Shown here: positions 1 to 8,172 of the stretch, in pieces
Layout of the letters: every line of letters begins with the position of its first letter
Numbering within the stretch: the first letter of the stretch is position 1
Assembly (NCBI GenBank): GCA_024641095.1
Contig: JAHEDR010000002.1
Location: 186,001-250,000, forward strand
Length of the DNA stretch: 64,000 nt
Direction of reading: 5' to 3'
Source of the DNA: Rhodoluna sp.
GTDB taxonomy: Bacteria; Actinomycetota; Actinomycetes; Actinomycetales; Microbacteriaceae
Made by a program: the position numbers and the translations under genes
The notes under the pieces: generated by a model
Database searches by the model: none
What the model saw: the letters and a program-made list of their open reading frames with translations, nothing else
What the model was told of the DNA's origin: nothing

Positions 1-1833
1 CTGCAGGGCGAATTTGACCCGATGACTCAGATGCCTGCCGGCGGAGCAAATGAAAAATTTGCTGACTTCTCAAACGTTGAAGTTAACGGCGGAAAGTTTG
101 TGCCGCCAGCAAGTATTTCTGATGACAAGACCACAGCGGTTATTACCGTGCCAATGGACAAGACAGAACTCACCGAAGAAATTACTTCTCGAGTTGAGTC
201 ACTTCGTGAAATTGCAAAAGAAGGCGCTCCTGCCGGACTGGATGTTTACGTAACCGGACCTGAAGGTTTTCAGGCTGACCTAGCTGGCGTATTTGCTGGC
301 GCAGACTTCACACTGTTGCTATCAACAGTTGTAGTCGTTGCGGTCCTACTTCTAATTACCTACCGCTCACCAACTCTTTGGTTGGTTCCGCTGCTTGTTG
401 TTGGAACCGCCGACGGTATGTCTGGTCAGCTTGCACGCCAGGTAGCAAACGCATTCGGAATTTATCCGGATGCATCGGTGACCGGAATTTTGTCGGTGTT
501 GGTTTTTGGTGCGGGTACAAACTACGCGTTGCTAATTATTGCCCGATACCGTGAAGAGCTGCTTTCTTACGAAGACCGTCACGTTGCAATGGCTAAGGCT
601 GTGCGCGGAGCCGGGCCGGCAATTATCGCTTCTGGTTCAACAGTGACTCTTGCGCTTCTTACTTTGACCTTTGCAGATCTTGCCGGTAACCGTTCACTTG
701 GAATTGTTTGTGCAACCGGTGTTGTGATTGCAATGATTTCTGCACTTTGTGTTTTGCCAGCCGCATTGGTTGTATTTGGACGCGGTTTGTTCTGGCCGTT
801 CGTGCCAAAGTTTGGCGGAGTTAATAAGAGTGACAGCGGCCTGTGGGCAAAGCTTGGTCGCGGCGTTAGCAAGAAGCCGGTTGCGGTTTCAATTCTTGGT
901 GTGATTGTGCTTGGCGCATTGGCATCGGGTGTTGGTGGCATTCAGGTTGGCCTTGCATCTACCGATAGATTCCTAAAGACTCCTGAAGCCGTTGTTGGTC
1001 AGCAGGTTTTGGCCGAGGCGTTCCCAGCCGGAAGCACCAGCCCAACAATTGTGATTTCAAACAACGCACAGATGAACGATGTAAAGCACGCAGCAGAAGC
1101 AGTTGCTGGTGTGGCATCGGTAAACGTTGGCAAGACAGATGGCACCATCACCAAGCTAGAAGTTGTGCTTGACGGCGAGAGCCAGTCTGACGAGGCATAC
1201 GCATCTATCAAGGCACTGCGCACCGCGGTTCACGAAGTTGAAGGCGCCGACGCAATGGTTGGTGGCCTTGATGCTCAGGCGCTGGATGTAAAAGATGCCT
1301 ACGCACACGACCAGTTGATTGTGATTCCATTGATTCTGATTTTGGTGTTCGTGGTTCTAGTGCTGTTGCTACGCGCACTGGTTGCTCCGGTGTTGCTATT
1401 AGTAACCGTGGTTGCATCGTTCTTTGCATCTATGGGCGCAGGTTGGTGGATCTTCACCAACGTACTTGGCTTCCCGGCGCTTGACCTAAGCGTGTTCCTG
1501 TACAGCTTCTTGTTTCTGGTAGCTCTTGGTGTTGACTACAACATCTTCTTGGTTACCCGCGCGAAGGAAGAAGCCGAACACCTAGGCACCAAGCAAGGAA
1601 TGATCAAGGCGCTTAGCTCAACGGGTGGAGTTATTACCAGCGCAGGTATTTTGCTTGCCGCTGTGTTTGCCGTGCTTGGTGTGCTGCCTCTGGTTGCGCT
1701 TGCGCAAATTGGTGTGATCGTTTGTATTGGTGTGCTGCTTGACACCTTGCTAGTGCGTACCGTGATTGTGCCTGCGTTGGCATTTATGACCGGTAAGAAA
1801 TTCTGGCTACCAAGCAAAAAGTTCAAGGCTTAG
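1..1833 (+). CDS. MMPL/RND-family membrane transporter, C-terminal part (5' end outside window)
   Basis: The reading frame is open from base 1, so the gene starts upstream; 610 residues are visible. A periplasmic-type soluble stretch is followed by a block of hydrophobic helices (about residues 100-270), a second soluble domain, and a second helix block (about 440-600). The second block carries the family-type motif GVDYNIFLVTR, and the first has the equivalent GAGTNYALLIIARYR. This is the MMPL arrangement: inner-membrane, proton-driven exporters of lipids or hydrophobic compounds. The substrate cannot be read from sequence. A second full-length MMPL gene lies at 32935. The gene ends at a strong hairpin terminator shared with the convergent glucosidase gene. 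Confidence 0.88.
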   Translation: MQGEFDPMTQMPAGGANEKFADFSNVEVNGGKFVPPASISDDKTTAVITVPMDKTELTEEITSRVESLREIAKEGAPAGLDVYVTGPEGFQADLAGVFAGADFTLLLSTVVVVAVLLLITYRSPTLWLVPLLVVGTADGMSGQLARQVANAFGIYPDASVTGILSVLVFGAGTNYALLIIARYREELLSYEDRHVAMAKAVRGAGPAIIASGSTVTLALLTLTFADLAGNRSLGIVCATGVVIAMISALCVLPAALVVFGRGLFWPFVPKFGGVNKSDSGLWAKLGRGVSKKPVAVSILGVIVLGALASGVGGIQVGLASTDRFLKTPEAVVGQQVLAEAFPAGSTSPTIVISNNAQMNDVKHAAEAVAGVASVNVGKTDGTITKLEVVLDGESQSDEAYASIKALRTAVHEVEGADAMVGGLDAQALDVKDAYAHDQLIVIPLILILVFVVLVLLLRALVAPVLLLVTVVASFFASMGAGWWIFTNVLGFPALDLSVFLYSFLFLVALGVDYNIFLVTRAKEEAEHLGTKQGMIKALSSTGGVITSAGILLAAVFAVLGVLPLVALAQIGVIVCIGVLLDTLLVRTVIVPALAFMTGKKFWLPSKKFKA

Positions 1834-1840
1834 TAGAAGT

Positions 1841-1870
1841 AAAAAACCCTCCCAGCCGGGAGGGTTTTTT
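1841..1870. terminator. Bidirectional terminator between MMPL and GH13 genes
   Basis: A7-bp GC-rich stem (CCCTCCC / GGGAGGG) with a short loop is flanked by A6 on the left and T6 on the right, so it can terminate both convergent genes. Confidence 0.9.
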
Positions 1871-1871
1871 A

Positions 1872-3560
1872 TTAGAGCTTTAACCAAACGGTTTGATCGG
1901 CGACTAAGTTGTGCCCGCTTGTCATGCCGTGCAAGCTTGAGGTAATAACTTCACCGCGTGGCAGCGCAATTGGTTCGTGACCAAAGTTGTGCACCACAAG
2001 AATTTCACCGTTGCGGAATCCAAGTGAACTTTCGCCAATGAACTCAGGCGCCCAATCAAACGAGCCCTCGCCAAGTTTTAATTCTTTGCGAAGCGCAAGT
2101 GCCTGCTTATAAAGCTCCAGTGTTGAACCCTCAACACCTTCTTGCTGATCGCGTGAATACTCTGCGTAGATTTCTGGCTGTGGCAACCAAGATTTTCCGG
2201 TGGTGTTGAATCCGTTGGCTGCGCCAACGCCAGACTCCCATGGCAGCGGTACGCGGCAACCATCGCGACCCACGCGCTCACCATTGGTGCGAGCAAACGT
2301 TGGGTCCTGACGAAACTCCGGTGCAAGCGTGGTGTGCTCAGGAAGCCCAAGCTCTTCACCCTGATACAAATACATTGAGCCAGGCAGGGCAAGTGTGAAC
2401 AGAGTTGCTGCGCGAGCGCGACGCAGGCCAAGTTCGCGATCCGGTTGTGGGTCGTTTGGGCCAATTCCGTTTGATGCGGTTGGTCGGCCGGTCAAACCAC
2501 CCATGCGGGTTGCGTGGCGAATGATGTCGTGGTTTGAAAGCACCCAGGTTGAAGGCGCACCAACTCCATCAAAAGCGGTGAAAGATTCATTGATTGAGTT
2601 GAAGAGAATCTCTGGCTTCCACTCGGAATCTAGAAAGCGGAAGTTAAAAGTCTGATTGAACTCATCTGGGCGCACCCAAAGAGCCATGAATGAAAGTGGA
2701 AGCACATAGGCCTCGCCACACATTGCGCGATCCCCCGGGTAGCTATCAAGAATTGCGCGCCACCTTCTAAAGATTGGGTGCACTGATTCTTGGAACCACA
2801 TCGGCGGGGAAGCCTCGCCCTCGATGAAGCCTGCGCCTGCGCGCTCAAGGTCTGGGTGATCAGGCAAACCCTCGGCCTTGCCCATGGCGTGCGGCTGATC
2901 AAATCGGAAGCCATCTACTCCGCGGTCCAACCAGAACTTCAAAATATCTTCGAACGCTTCTTGAACCTTTGGGTTCTCCCAATTCAAGTCGGGCTGTGAT
3001 GAATCAAATAGGTGCACGTACCACTGGCCAGGGGTGCCATCGGTGTTGGTAGTTCTAGTCCAAGCAGGACCCCCAAACATTGAGACCCAGTTATTGGGTG
3101 GCAACTCACCGTTTGCACCCTTACCATCTTTGAAGTGATAGAAGGCACGCTCAGGTGAACCTGGTGCAGCACTCAACGCAGCCTGAAACCATGCGTGTTG
3201 ATCGCTCGTGTGATTTGGCACAAGGTCAACTAACACGCGAATTTTTAATTCGTGCGCACGTTTAACCATTTGGTCAAAGTCCTCAAGATTTCCAAACAGC
3301 GGATCAACTTCTTGGTAATCACTTACGTCGTAGCCGGCATCTTTTTGCGGTGAGCGCATATAAGGAGACAGCCAGATTGCATCAATGCCAAGTGATGCCA
3401 GCGAGTCAAGTCTTGATGTGATGCCCGGTAGATCACCCATGCCGTCACCGTTTGAATCGGCAAATGAGCGTGGGTAGATCTGGTAGATCACGGCCGAGCG
3501 CCACCACTGCGCGTTGTAATTAGCTAAGTGGCGTGCACCTTTACCAAGATCAATTGGCAT
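1872..3560 (-). CDS. GH13 alpha-glucosidase (paralogue 1)
   Basis: Glycoside hydrolase family 13 enzyme, 562 residues, expected to hydrolyse terminal alpha-linked glucose from maltose or isomaltose-type sugars in the cytoplasm (no signal peptide). All four GH13 regions are present: region I DLVPNH, region II GFRFDQPH with the nucleophile Asp, region III CGEA with the acid/base Glu, and region IV SNHD. The start chosen is the ATG two bases after the stop of the upstream gene; a TTG six codons earlier would overlap it, but the ATG gives an N-terminus matching the neighbour (both reach the WWR..VIYQIYPRSF block). Residues after the nucleophile (QP) differ from the VA of the two other paralogues, so substrate preference may differ. 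It is second in a two-gene operon. Confidence 0.9.
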   Translation of the reverse strand: MPIDLGKGARHLANYNAQWWRSAVIYQIYPRSFADSNGDGMGDLPGITSRLDSLASLGIDAIWLSPYMRSPQKDAGYDVSDYQEVDPLFGNLEDFDQMVKRAHELKIRVLVDLVPNHTSDQHAWFQAALSAAPGSPERAFYHFKDGKGANGELPPNNWVSMFGGPAWTRTTNTDGTPGQWYVHLFDSSQPDLNWENPKVQEAFEDILKFWLDRGVDGFRFDQPHAMGKAEGLPDHPDLERAGAGFIEGEASPPMWFQESVHPIFRRWRAILDSYPGDRAMCGEAYVLPLSFMALWVRPDEFNQTFNFRFLDSEWKPEILFNSINESFTAFDGVGAPSTWVLSNHDIIRHATRMGGLTGRPTASNGIGPNDPQPDRELGLRRARAATLFTLALPGSMYLYQGEELGLPEHTTLAPEFRQDPTFARTNGERVGRDGCRVPLPWESGVGAANGFNTTGKSWLPQPEIYAEYSRDQQEGVEGSTLELYKQALALRKELKLGEGSFDWAPEFIGESSLGFRNGEILVVHNFGHEPIALPRGEVITSSLHGMTSGHNLVADQTVWLKL

Positions 3561-3562
3561 GA

Positions 3563-5266
3563 TTAAAGCTTGATCCAAACAACCTGGTCGTGTTCTAGTT
3601 CGCGCTCAACGGTTAGATCGTGCTGAGTGGTAACCAAAATTTCACCGGCAGGAACCACAACTGTGTCTGGGCCAAAGTTAAACAAAACTAAAACATCGTT
3701 GTTGATATAGGCCAAGGTGTTTTTGTCTTGGTATTCATCGGCCCAGCGGAACGCACCTGCGCCCATGCCAAATGCACGACGTTCTTTTAGTAGACGCTTG
3801 TAAAGCTCAAGAGTTGAACCAACCACACCTTCTTGAAGATTGCGTGCAAATACGCGGTAGTTGTCTGGCTGCGGCAACCAAGAATTTCCGGTTGTGTTGA
3901 AACCGTTGGCTGCACCTACGCCCGCCTCCCAAGGCAGCGGAACGCGGCAACCATCTCTACCAATGCGCTTTCCGTTGGTGCGTGCATAGGTTGGATCTTG
4001 GCGGTACTTGCCCTCAAGCTGCCATGCCTCTGGCAGGCCAAGCTCTTCACCTTGGTAAAGGTAAGAAGAACCAGGCAGTCCAAGCATGAATGCTGTGGCC
4101 GCACGTGCACGGCGCAAACCAAGTGCCTCATCTGGCATTGGGTCTGTTGGGTGAATTCCATCGCCCGGGCGAGGAGTGTTCTCCGGTGCAATGCCCAATC
4201 GGGTTGCGTGACGAATTCCGTCGTGGTTTGAAAGTACCCAGGTGCTTGATGCGCCAACCTTTGCGTACTCAACGATTGAATCGGTGATGATTTTTTTCAA
4301 CGCAGCAGGCTCGTAAGCACTGTGCATGTAGTCAAAGTTGAATGACTGGTGGTACTCGTCTGGGCGCACCCACATTGCAAGACGAGGTAGCGGACTCATT
4401 GATGCCTCTGCACACATTGCGCGATCATCAAATTCATCAATCACTTTGCGGAACCTACGAATTGCATCGTGCACGCCTGGCTGACCCCAGTAAGGAACAG
4501 CAGTCTCTGCTTCTTGCATGGTGAGGTTTGAGATTGGGCGTTCGCGAAGATTTTCGTCGTAGATAGTTGCGTCTGGTAGGCCAGCGCGCTTAACCATTCC
4601 GTGAGCAACATCAACGCGGTAACCATCAACGCCCTTGCGCAACCAGAAACGCAGAATCTCGTCGAACTCATCGGCGATCTTTGGGTTCTCCCAATTTAGG
4701 TCTGGCTGTGATGAATCAAATAGGTGCAAGTACCACTGGCCCAAAGTGCCATCTGGTTCGGTAATGCGTGACCAAGCTGGGCCACCAAAAATTGACTGCC
4801 AGTTGTTCGGTGGTAGTTCTCCGTTTTCACCCTTGCCATCTTTGAAGTGGTAATAGTCACGTTCGGCAGAACCCTTGCCTGCAGCCAGTGCAGCTTGGAA
4901 CCATTCGTGCTGATCGCTCGTGTGGTTTGGCACGATGTCAACGATGATTCGAATGCCAAGTGATTTTGCCTTGGCAATCAATACGTCAAAGTCTTCATTG
5001 GTTCCGAATATCGGGTCAATCTGGCGGTAATCGCTGATGTCGTAGCCGGCATCTTTTTGCGGGCTCTTGAAGAACGGGCTGAACCAAATTGCGTCAATGC
5101 CAAGTGATGCCAATGAATCCAAACGCGAGGTGATTCCGTTTAGGTCACCAAGGCCGTCGCCATCGCCGTCGGCGAAAGAGCGAGGGTAGATCTGGTAAAT
5201 AACCGAGGTGCGCCACCATTCGGCATCTTTATTAAAGGTAGTTAGAAATTCATTTGTAGAAGGCAT
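3563..5266 (-). CDS. GH13 alpha-glucosidase (paralogue 2)
   Basis: 567-residue family 13 glucosidase, close in sequence to its downstream neighbour. Catalytic regions are complete: DIVPNH, GYRVDVAH (nucleophile Asp), CAEA (acid/base Glu) and SNHD. No signal peptide is visible, so it acts on sugars already taken up. First gene of the operon; its ATG sits exactly six bases after a TAGGCT box, which suggests a leaderless transcript. Divergent from a sugar-binding lipoprotein gene, which supports a role in alpha-glucoside use. Exact specificity (maltose, isomaltose, sucrose) cannot be told from sequence alone. Confidence 0.92.
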   Translation of the reverse strand: MPSTNEFLTTFNKDAEWWRTSVIYQIYPRSFADGDGDGLGDLNGITSRLDSLASLGIDAIWFSPFFKSPQKDAGYDISDYRQIDPIFGTNEDFDVLIAKAKSLGIRIIVDIVPNHTSDQHEWFQAALAAGKGSAERDYYHFKDGKGENGELPPNNWQSIFGGPAWSRITEPDGTLGQWYLHLFDSSQPDLNWENPKIADEFDEILRFWLRKGVDGYRVDVAHGMVKRAGLPDATIYDENLRERPISNLTMQEAETAVPYWGQPGVHDAIRRFRKVIDEFDDRAMCAEASMSPLPRLAMWVRPDEYHQSFNFDYMHSAYEPAALKKIITDSIVEYAKVGASSTWVLSNHDGIRHATRLGIAPENTPRPGDGIHPTDPMPDEALGLRRARAATAFMLGLPGSSYLYQGEELGLPEAWQLEGKYRQDPTYARTNGKRIGRDGCRVPLPWEAGVGAANGFNTTGNSWLPQPDNYRVFARNLQEGVVGSTLELYKRLLKERRAFGMGAGAFRWADEYQDKNTLAYINNDVLVLFNFGPDTVVVPAGEILVTTQHDLTVERELEHDQVVWIKL

Positions 5267-5278
5267 GAGTAAAGCCTA
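5267..5278 (-). promoter_or_regulatory. -10 box of the GH13 operon (leaderless)
   Basis: TAGGCT at 5273-5278 followed by six bases and then the ATG at 5266, so the predicted first transcribed base is the start codon. No clear -35. Confidence 0.6.
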
Positions 5279-5327
5279 GGTGAAATCAATGGGGGTCATA
5301 AGTAAAGAGGTGTGCTTGGATATTTGA

Positions 5328-6503
5328 ATGCTCACACTCAAGAAAAAACACTTTTCGCTTGCCGCCCTGACCCTAGCCAGCCTCTTGGCTCTAACCGGTT
5401 GTGCGGGTGACCCGGCACCAAAGGTTGATCAGCTAACCGTTTGGGTTGACGAGCTTGAGGCCAAGGCGCTTGAGGGTGCGGCCAAAGAATTTAAGACCGA
5501 TACCGGAATCACCGTGAACCTGGTTGTAAACCAGGACCCACGCGGAAACTTCTTGAGCAGCTCAACCACCCGCGAAGGCCCAGATGTTGTTGCCGGTGCG
5601 CACGACTGGATTGGCGATCTAGTTGCCAACAAAGTTATTGAGCCAATTGATATTGGTGGTCGTGCTGGTGAATTCCAGAGCAACGCGGTAGATGCCTTTA
5701 AGTACGACGGCAAAACTTATGGCATGCCAAGTAACGTGCAGAGCCTCGCGCTAATTTGCAATGCCAAGAAGGTGCCCAACCAGCCAAGCTGGGACGACGT
5801 AAAAAAGGTTGGCCTGGCGCTGAGTTTGAATGATGGCGGTGGCGACCCGTACCACCTCTACACGATTCAAACTTCTTTTGGTTCGCATGTATTTAAGAAA
5901 GATGGCAACGGCAACTTCAAGCCAGCATTGGATTTTGAAAACGGCGGCCTTGACTTTGCCAACTGGTTAGCCGGCGAGGGCTCAAAGATTCTTGATGCCA
6001 CCTCAACCTGGAACTCATCGGTGACTGCAATGCAATCGGGCACCAAGGGCTGCTGGATCACCGGGCCATGGGTTTCAGGTGTGCTTGATTTGAATACCGA
6101 CGAATACAACATCTATAAGGTGCCATCGGTTGGCGGCAAAGATTCAATTTCATTCTTGAGCGCGCGAGGCTTCTATGTTTCAGCTCACAGCAAGGACATT
6201 TTCTACGCAAGAAAGTTTGTGGTGGATTACATCGGCAAGGCAGAAACACAAAAAGAAATCTTTAATGTCTCTGGCCGAATTCCGGCAAACAAATCTGCAC
6301 TAGATGCGGCCAAGGATGATCGAGTCGTTCAGGGCTTCAGCAAGGCCAGCCAGAACGCAGAGCCGCTGCCTGCTATTCCTGCGATGGCATCGGTGTGGGC
6401 TTCATGGGGAGCCACCGAAATGGCAATTATTACCGGCAAGGCCAAGCCTCAAGAAGCCTGGACAAAGATGATTGCCGACATTGAGGCCGCAATAGCCAAC
6501 TAG
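5328..6503 (+). CDS. Sugar ABC transporter substrate-binding lipoprotein (maltose type)
   Basis: 391 residues with a lipoprotein signal peptide: positively charged start, hydrophobic core, lipobox LTGC with the anchoring Cys at residue 25. The body has the features of MalE-type binding proteins (TVWVDELE near the start, the EGPDVVAGAHDWIGDL segment, and a C-terminal half ending in the AWTKMIADIE helix). It would capture oligosaccharides outside the membrane and pass them to an ABC permease. No malF/malG-type permease or ATPase gene is next to it: tRNA genes follow directly. The neighbouring glucosidases suggest maltose or related alpha-glucosides as ligand. No good Shine-Dalgarno sequence sits at the usual distance from the ATG. 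Confidence 0.88.
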   Translation: MLTLKKKHFSLAALTLASLLALTGCAGDPAPKVDQLTVWVDELEAKALEGAAKEFKTDTGITVNLVVNQDPRGNFLSSSTTREGPDVVAGAHDWIGDLVANKVIEPIDIGGRAGEFQSNAVDAFKYDGKTYGMPSNVQSLALICNAKKVPNQPSWDDVKKVGLALSLNDGGGDPYHLYTIQTSFGSHVFKKDGNGNFKPALDFENGGLDFANWLAGEGSKILDATSTWNSSVTAMQSGTKGCWITGPWVSGVLDLNTDEYNIYKVPSVGGKDSISFLSARGFYVSAHSKDIFYARKFVVDYIGKAETQKEIFNVSGRIPANKSALDAAKDDRVVQGFSKASQNAEPLPAIPAMASVWASWGATEMAIITGKAKPQEAWTKMIADIEAAIAN

Positions 6504-6550
6504 CGCGGGCCCAAGTAAAGGTGATAAAGTCTTCTGGTGCCTGGCGCTAG
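6500..6550. repeat. 7-bp inverted repeat flanking the SBP/tRNA-Thr spacer
   Basis: CTAGCGC at 6500-6506 and GCGCTAG at 6544-6550 are perfect inverted copies 37 bases apart, overlapping the lipoprotein stop codon. Without a T run it is a weak terminator candidate. A TAAAGT hexamer preceded by TGA lies inside (6522-6527) and could be the -10 of the tRNA genes. Confidence 0.35.
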
Positions 6551-6565
6551 AAGCCTTTGCACAAC

Positions 6566-6637
<72 letters not shown>

Positions 6638-6677
6638 CGCAACAAAAACAACCAATTGCTGATCTTTGGCAATGCCC

Positions 6678-6751
6678 GGCTGGGTAGCTCAGGTGGTTAG
6701 AGCACACGACTCATAATCGTGGGGTCGCGGGTTCGAGTCCCGCCCTAGCTA
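6678..6751 (+). tRNA. tRNA-Met (CAT), elongator type
   Basis: Acceptor GGCTGGG/CCTAGCT (with two G-U pairs), anticodon stem CACGA/TCGTG with loop CTCATAA (anticodon CAT), T-arm GCGGG TTCGAGT CCCGC. The ACTCATAATxxTGGGGTC pattern matches elongator methionine tRNAs rather than initiator; a lysidine-type Ile tRNA is a less likely alternative. CCA is not encoded. Confidence 0.9.
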
Positions 6752-6762
6752 CTAGATTCTTT

Positions 6763-6797
6763 AGACCTCCTAGACTCAACGTTCTAGGGGGATTTTT
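6763..6797 (+). terminator. Hairpin plus T6 after tRNA-Met, overlapping the next gene's RBS
   Basis: CCTCCTAGA pairs with TCTAGGGGG (9 bp, one G-U) and is followed by ATTTTTT. The GGGGG of the 3' arm is also the only Shine-Dalgarno-like sequence for the ATG at 6799. Confidence 0.75.
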
Positions 6798-6798
6798 T

Positions 6799-7293
6799 AT
6801 GTCTTTATTTAGACGACCGATATTTTGGCTGGCAATGCTGGTCTGGGGTATTGGAAATGCGCTTGCGGTGGCATCCATTAAAGCAGTTTCAGAATTAGAT
6901 GCCAGAACCTGGCCCCAACTCAAACTGGACTCTGAATGGACCGGCGCGGTCTCTGAATCAAACCAAACTTCATTTCTAAGCATCTTTATTGGGGCTTACG
7001 TTTTCTTCGTATTTGCCGGAAACCTGTGGGGAAGAGTTTTTGAGTACCGCTTTGGTAAAAGTTTGTTCGCACGAGTGGCTCTGCTTGGTGGAATCTTGAG
7101 TTTGGGAAGTTTTGTGCTTTGGGGTGTTTCTTGGCGAATCACAATGTGGCTTGAAGACGAGGGCTACTACTTAGCCGAGCGAAACACTTTTGATCAAGTC
7201 ATTAACTTTGGTCCGTTTTTCACTTGGCTGCTGGGTGGCGTGACATTCGTAATTTTTTCAATTCTGGCCGCCAACAAATTAGGCAAACGCTAG
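6799..7293 (+). CDS. Hypothetical integral membrane protein
   Basis: 164 residues that I cannot assign to a family. Four hydrophobic segments are visible: about residues 8-28, 60-78, 92-112 and 132-155, with an acidic, likely extracytoplasmic loop after the first helix. The start codon directly follows the T run of the tRNA terminator, and the ribosome-binding GGGGGA lies in the hairpin's 3' arm. It stands alone: the next gene has its own leaderless-type promoter. No catalytic motif is visible. Confidence 0.7.
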   Translation: MSLFRRPIFWLAMLVWGIGNALAVASIKAVSELDARTWPQLKLDSEWTGAVSESNQTSFLSIFIGAYVFFVFAGNLWGRVFEYRFGKSLFARVALLGGILSLGSFVLWGVSWRITMWLEDEGYYLAERNTFDQVINFGPFFTWLLGGVTFVIFSILAANKLGKR

Positions 7294-7294
7294 A

Positions 7295-7306
7295 TACTCT
7301 TGAGTT
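7295..7306 (+). promoter_or_regulatory. -10 box of the MaoC-MaoC-murB operon (leaderless)
   Basis: TACTCT at 7295-7300, then six bases, then the GTG start. The surrounding AGATACTCTT recurs before the lipoprotein gene at 50194. Confidence 0.6.
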
Positions 7307-7750
7307 GTGGTAAATCCAAACGTTCAGGGCAAGAAGTATCCGGCAACAGATCCTTATCTGGTTGGCCGCGAGAAGATTCGCGAATTCGCCCACGCGGTTA
7401 AATCAACCAACGCAATGAACCTTGATGTGTTTGCTGCCCAGGCAGCCGGCTACACCGATGTGATTGCCCCACCAACCTTTGCGGTTGTGATTCAGGAACG
7501 CTCACTGGCTACAGTGCTTGCCGACCCAGAAGCTGACATTGATTTCTTACGCGTGGTTCACGGCGACCAGCGCTTTATTCACGCCCGCCCAATTGTGGCC
7601 GGCGACGAACTGGTGAGCGAACTTGAAGTTGCCAGCGTGAAGTCACTTGGTGCTCACTCAATGGTGACCTTTGAAACCAAGATTTACGACGTAGACAAAG
7701 AACTTGTTTGCACCGCAATTTCTACTTTGGTAGTTAGAGGTGATGAGTAA
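7307..7750 (+). CDS. MaoC-like dehydratase, FAS1-type N-terminal subunit (HadA-like)
   Basis: 147 residues, GTG start. It resembles the hotdog-fold subunit that in actinobacteria pairs with a second MaoC protein to dehydrate 3-hydroxyacyl thioesters (HadA/HadC with HadB in mycobacteria). The opening KKYPATDPYLVGREKIREFA and the segment DVIAPPTFAVV are typical of this subunit. The gene overlaps the following MaoC gene by one base, indicating translational coupling and a heterodimer. Order MaoC, MaoC, murB is a known actinobacterial arrangement. The native substrate in an organism without mycolic acids is uncertain; ordinary fatty-acid or other acyl thioester metabolism is possible. Confidence 0.85.
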   Translation: MVNPNVQGKKYPATDPYLVGREKIREFAHAVKSTNAMNLDVFAAQAAGYTDVIAPPTFAVVIQERSLATVLADPEADIDFLRVVHGDQRFIHARPIVAGDELVSELEVASVKSLGAHSMVTFETKIYDVDKELVCTAISTLVVRGDE

Positions 7751-8172
7751 TGACTCACATCAACATTGCAGCACTTGAAATTGGCCAGGAGATTGGCTCA
7801 ACAGAATTTCTACTTACCCGTGATTCTCTAGTTCGCTACGCCGGTGCATCGGGTGACTTTAATACCATTCACTACCGCGACGACATTGCAGCGCAGGTTG
7901 GTTTGCCAGGTGTACTTGCACACGGAATGCTAACCATGGGTGCGGCCGTGCAGGTTGCAGTTGATTGGGTTGGCAATGCTGGCGCAATCGTGGACTACCA
8001 GGTGCGATTCACAAAGCCGGTTGTTGTTCACCCGGTTGATGGCGCAGTGCTTGTGGTTACCGGCAAGGTTGGCGAGATTGATGCCGAGAACAAAGTTGTG
8101 CGCATTGATCTAGAAGCAGTTTTTGCAGACACCAAAGTTTTGGGTAAAGCACAGGCGCGAGTTCAGCTCTAA
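7750..8172 (+). CDS. MaoC-family hydratase/dehydratase (HadB-like)
   Basis: 140 residues with the R-hydratase signature: a catalytic Asp/His set in SGDFNTIHYRDD followed by LPGVLAHGMLTMG. This is the catalytic partner of the preceding protein, acting on (R)-3-hydroxyacyl thioesters in the cytoplasm. It overlaps both neighbours by single bases, so all three genes of the operon are translationally linked. Confidence 0.9.
   Translation: MTHINIAALEIGQEIGSTEFLLTRDSLVRYAGASGDFNTIHYRDDIAAQVGLPGVLAHGMLTMGAAVQVAVDWVGNAGAIVDYQVRFTKPVVVHPVDGAVLVVTGKVGEIDAENKVVRIDLEAVFADTKVLGKAQARVQL

Noticed and set aside
5267-5327. LacI-type operator between the glucosidase and binding-protein genes
   Set aside because: I looked for a palindrome of the usual kind and found none in the 61-bp gap; no LacI-type regulator gene is nearby.
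6678-6751. The CAT-anticodon tRNA as tRNA-Ile2
   Set aside because: The anticodon arm and variable region match elongator Met tRNAs more closely; not fully excluded without a tilS-determinant check.
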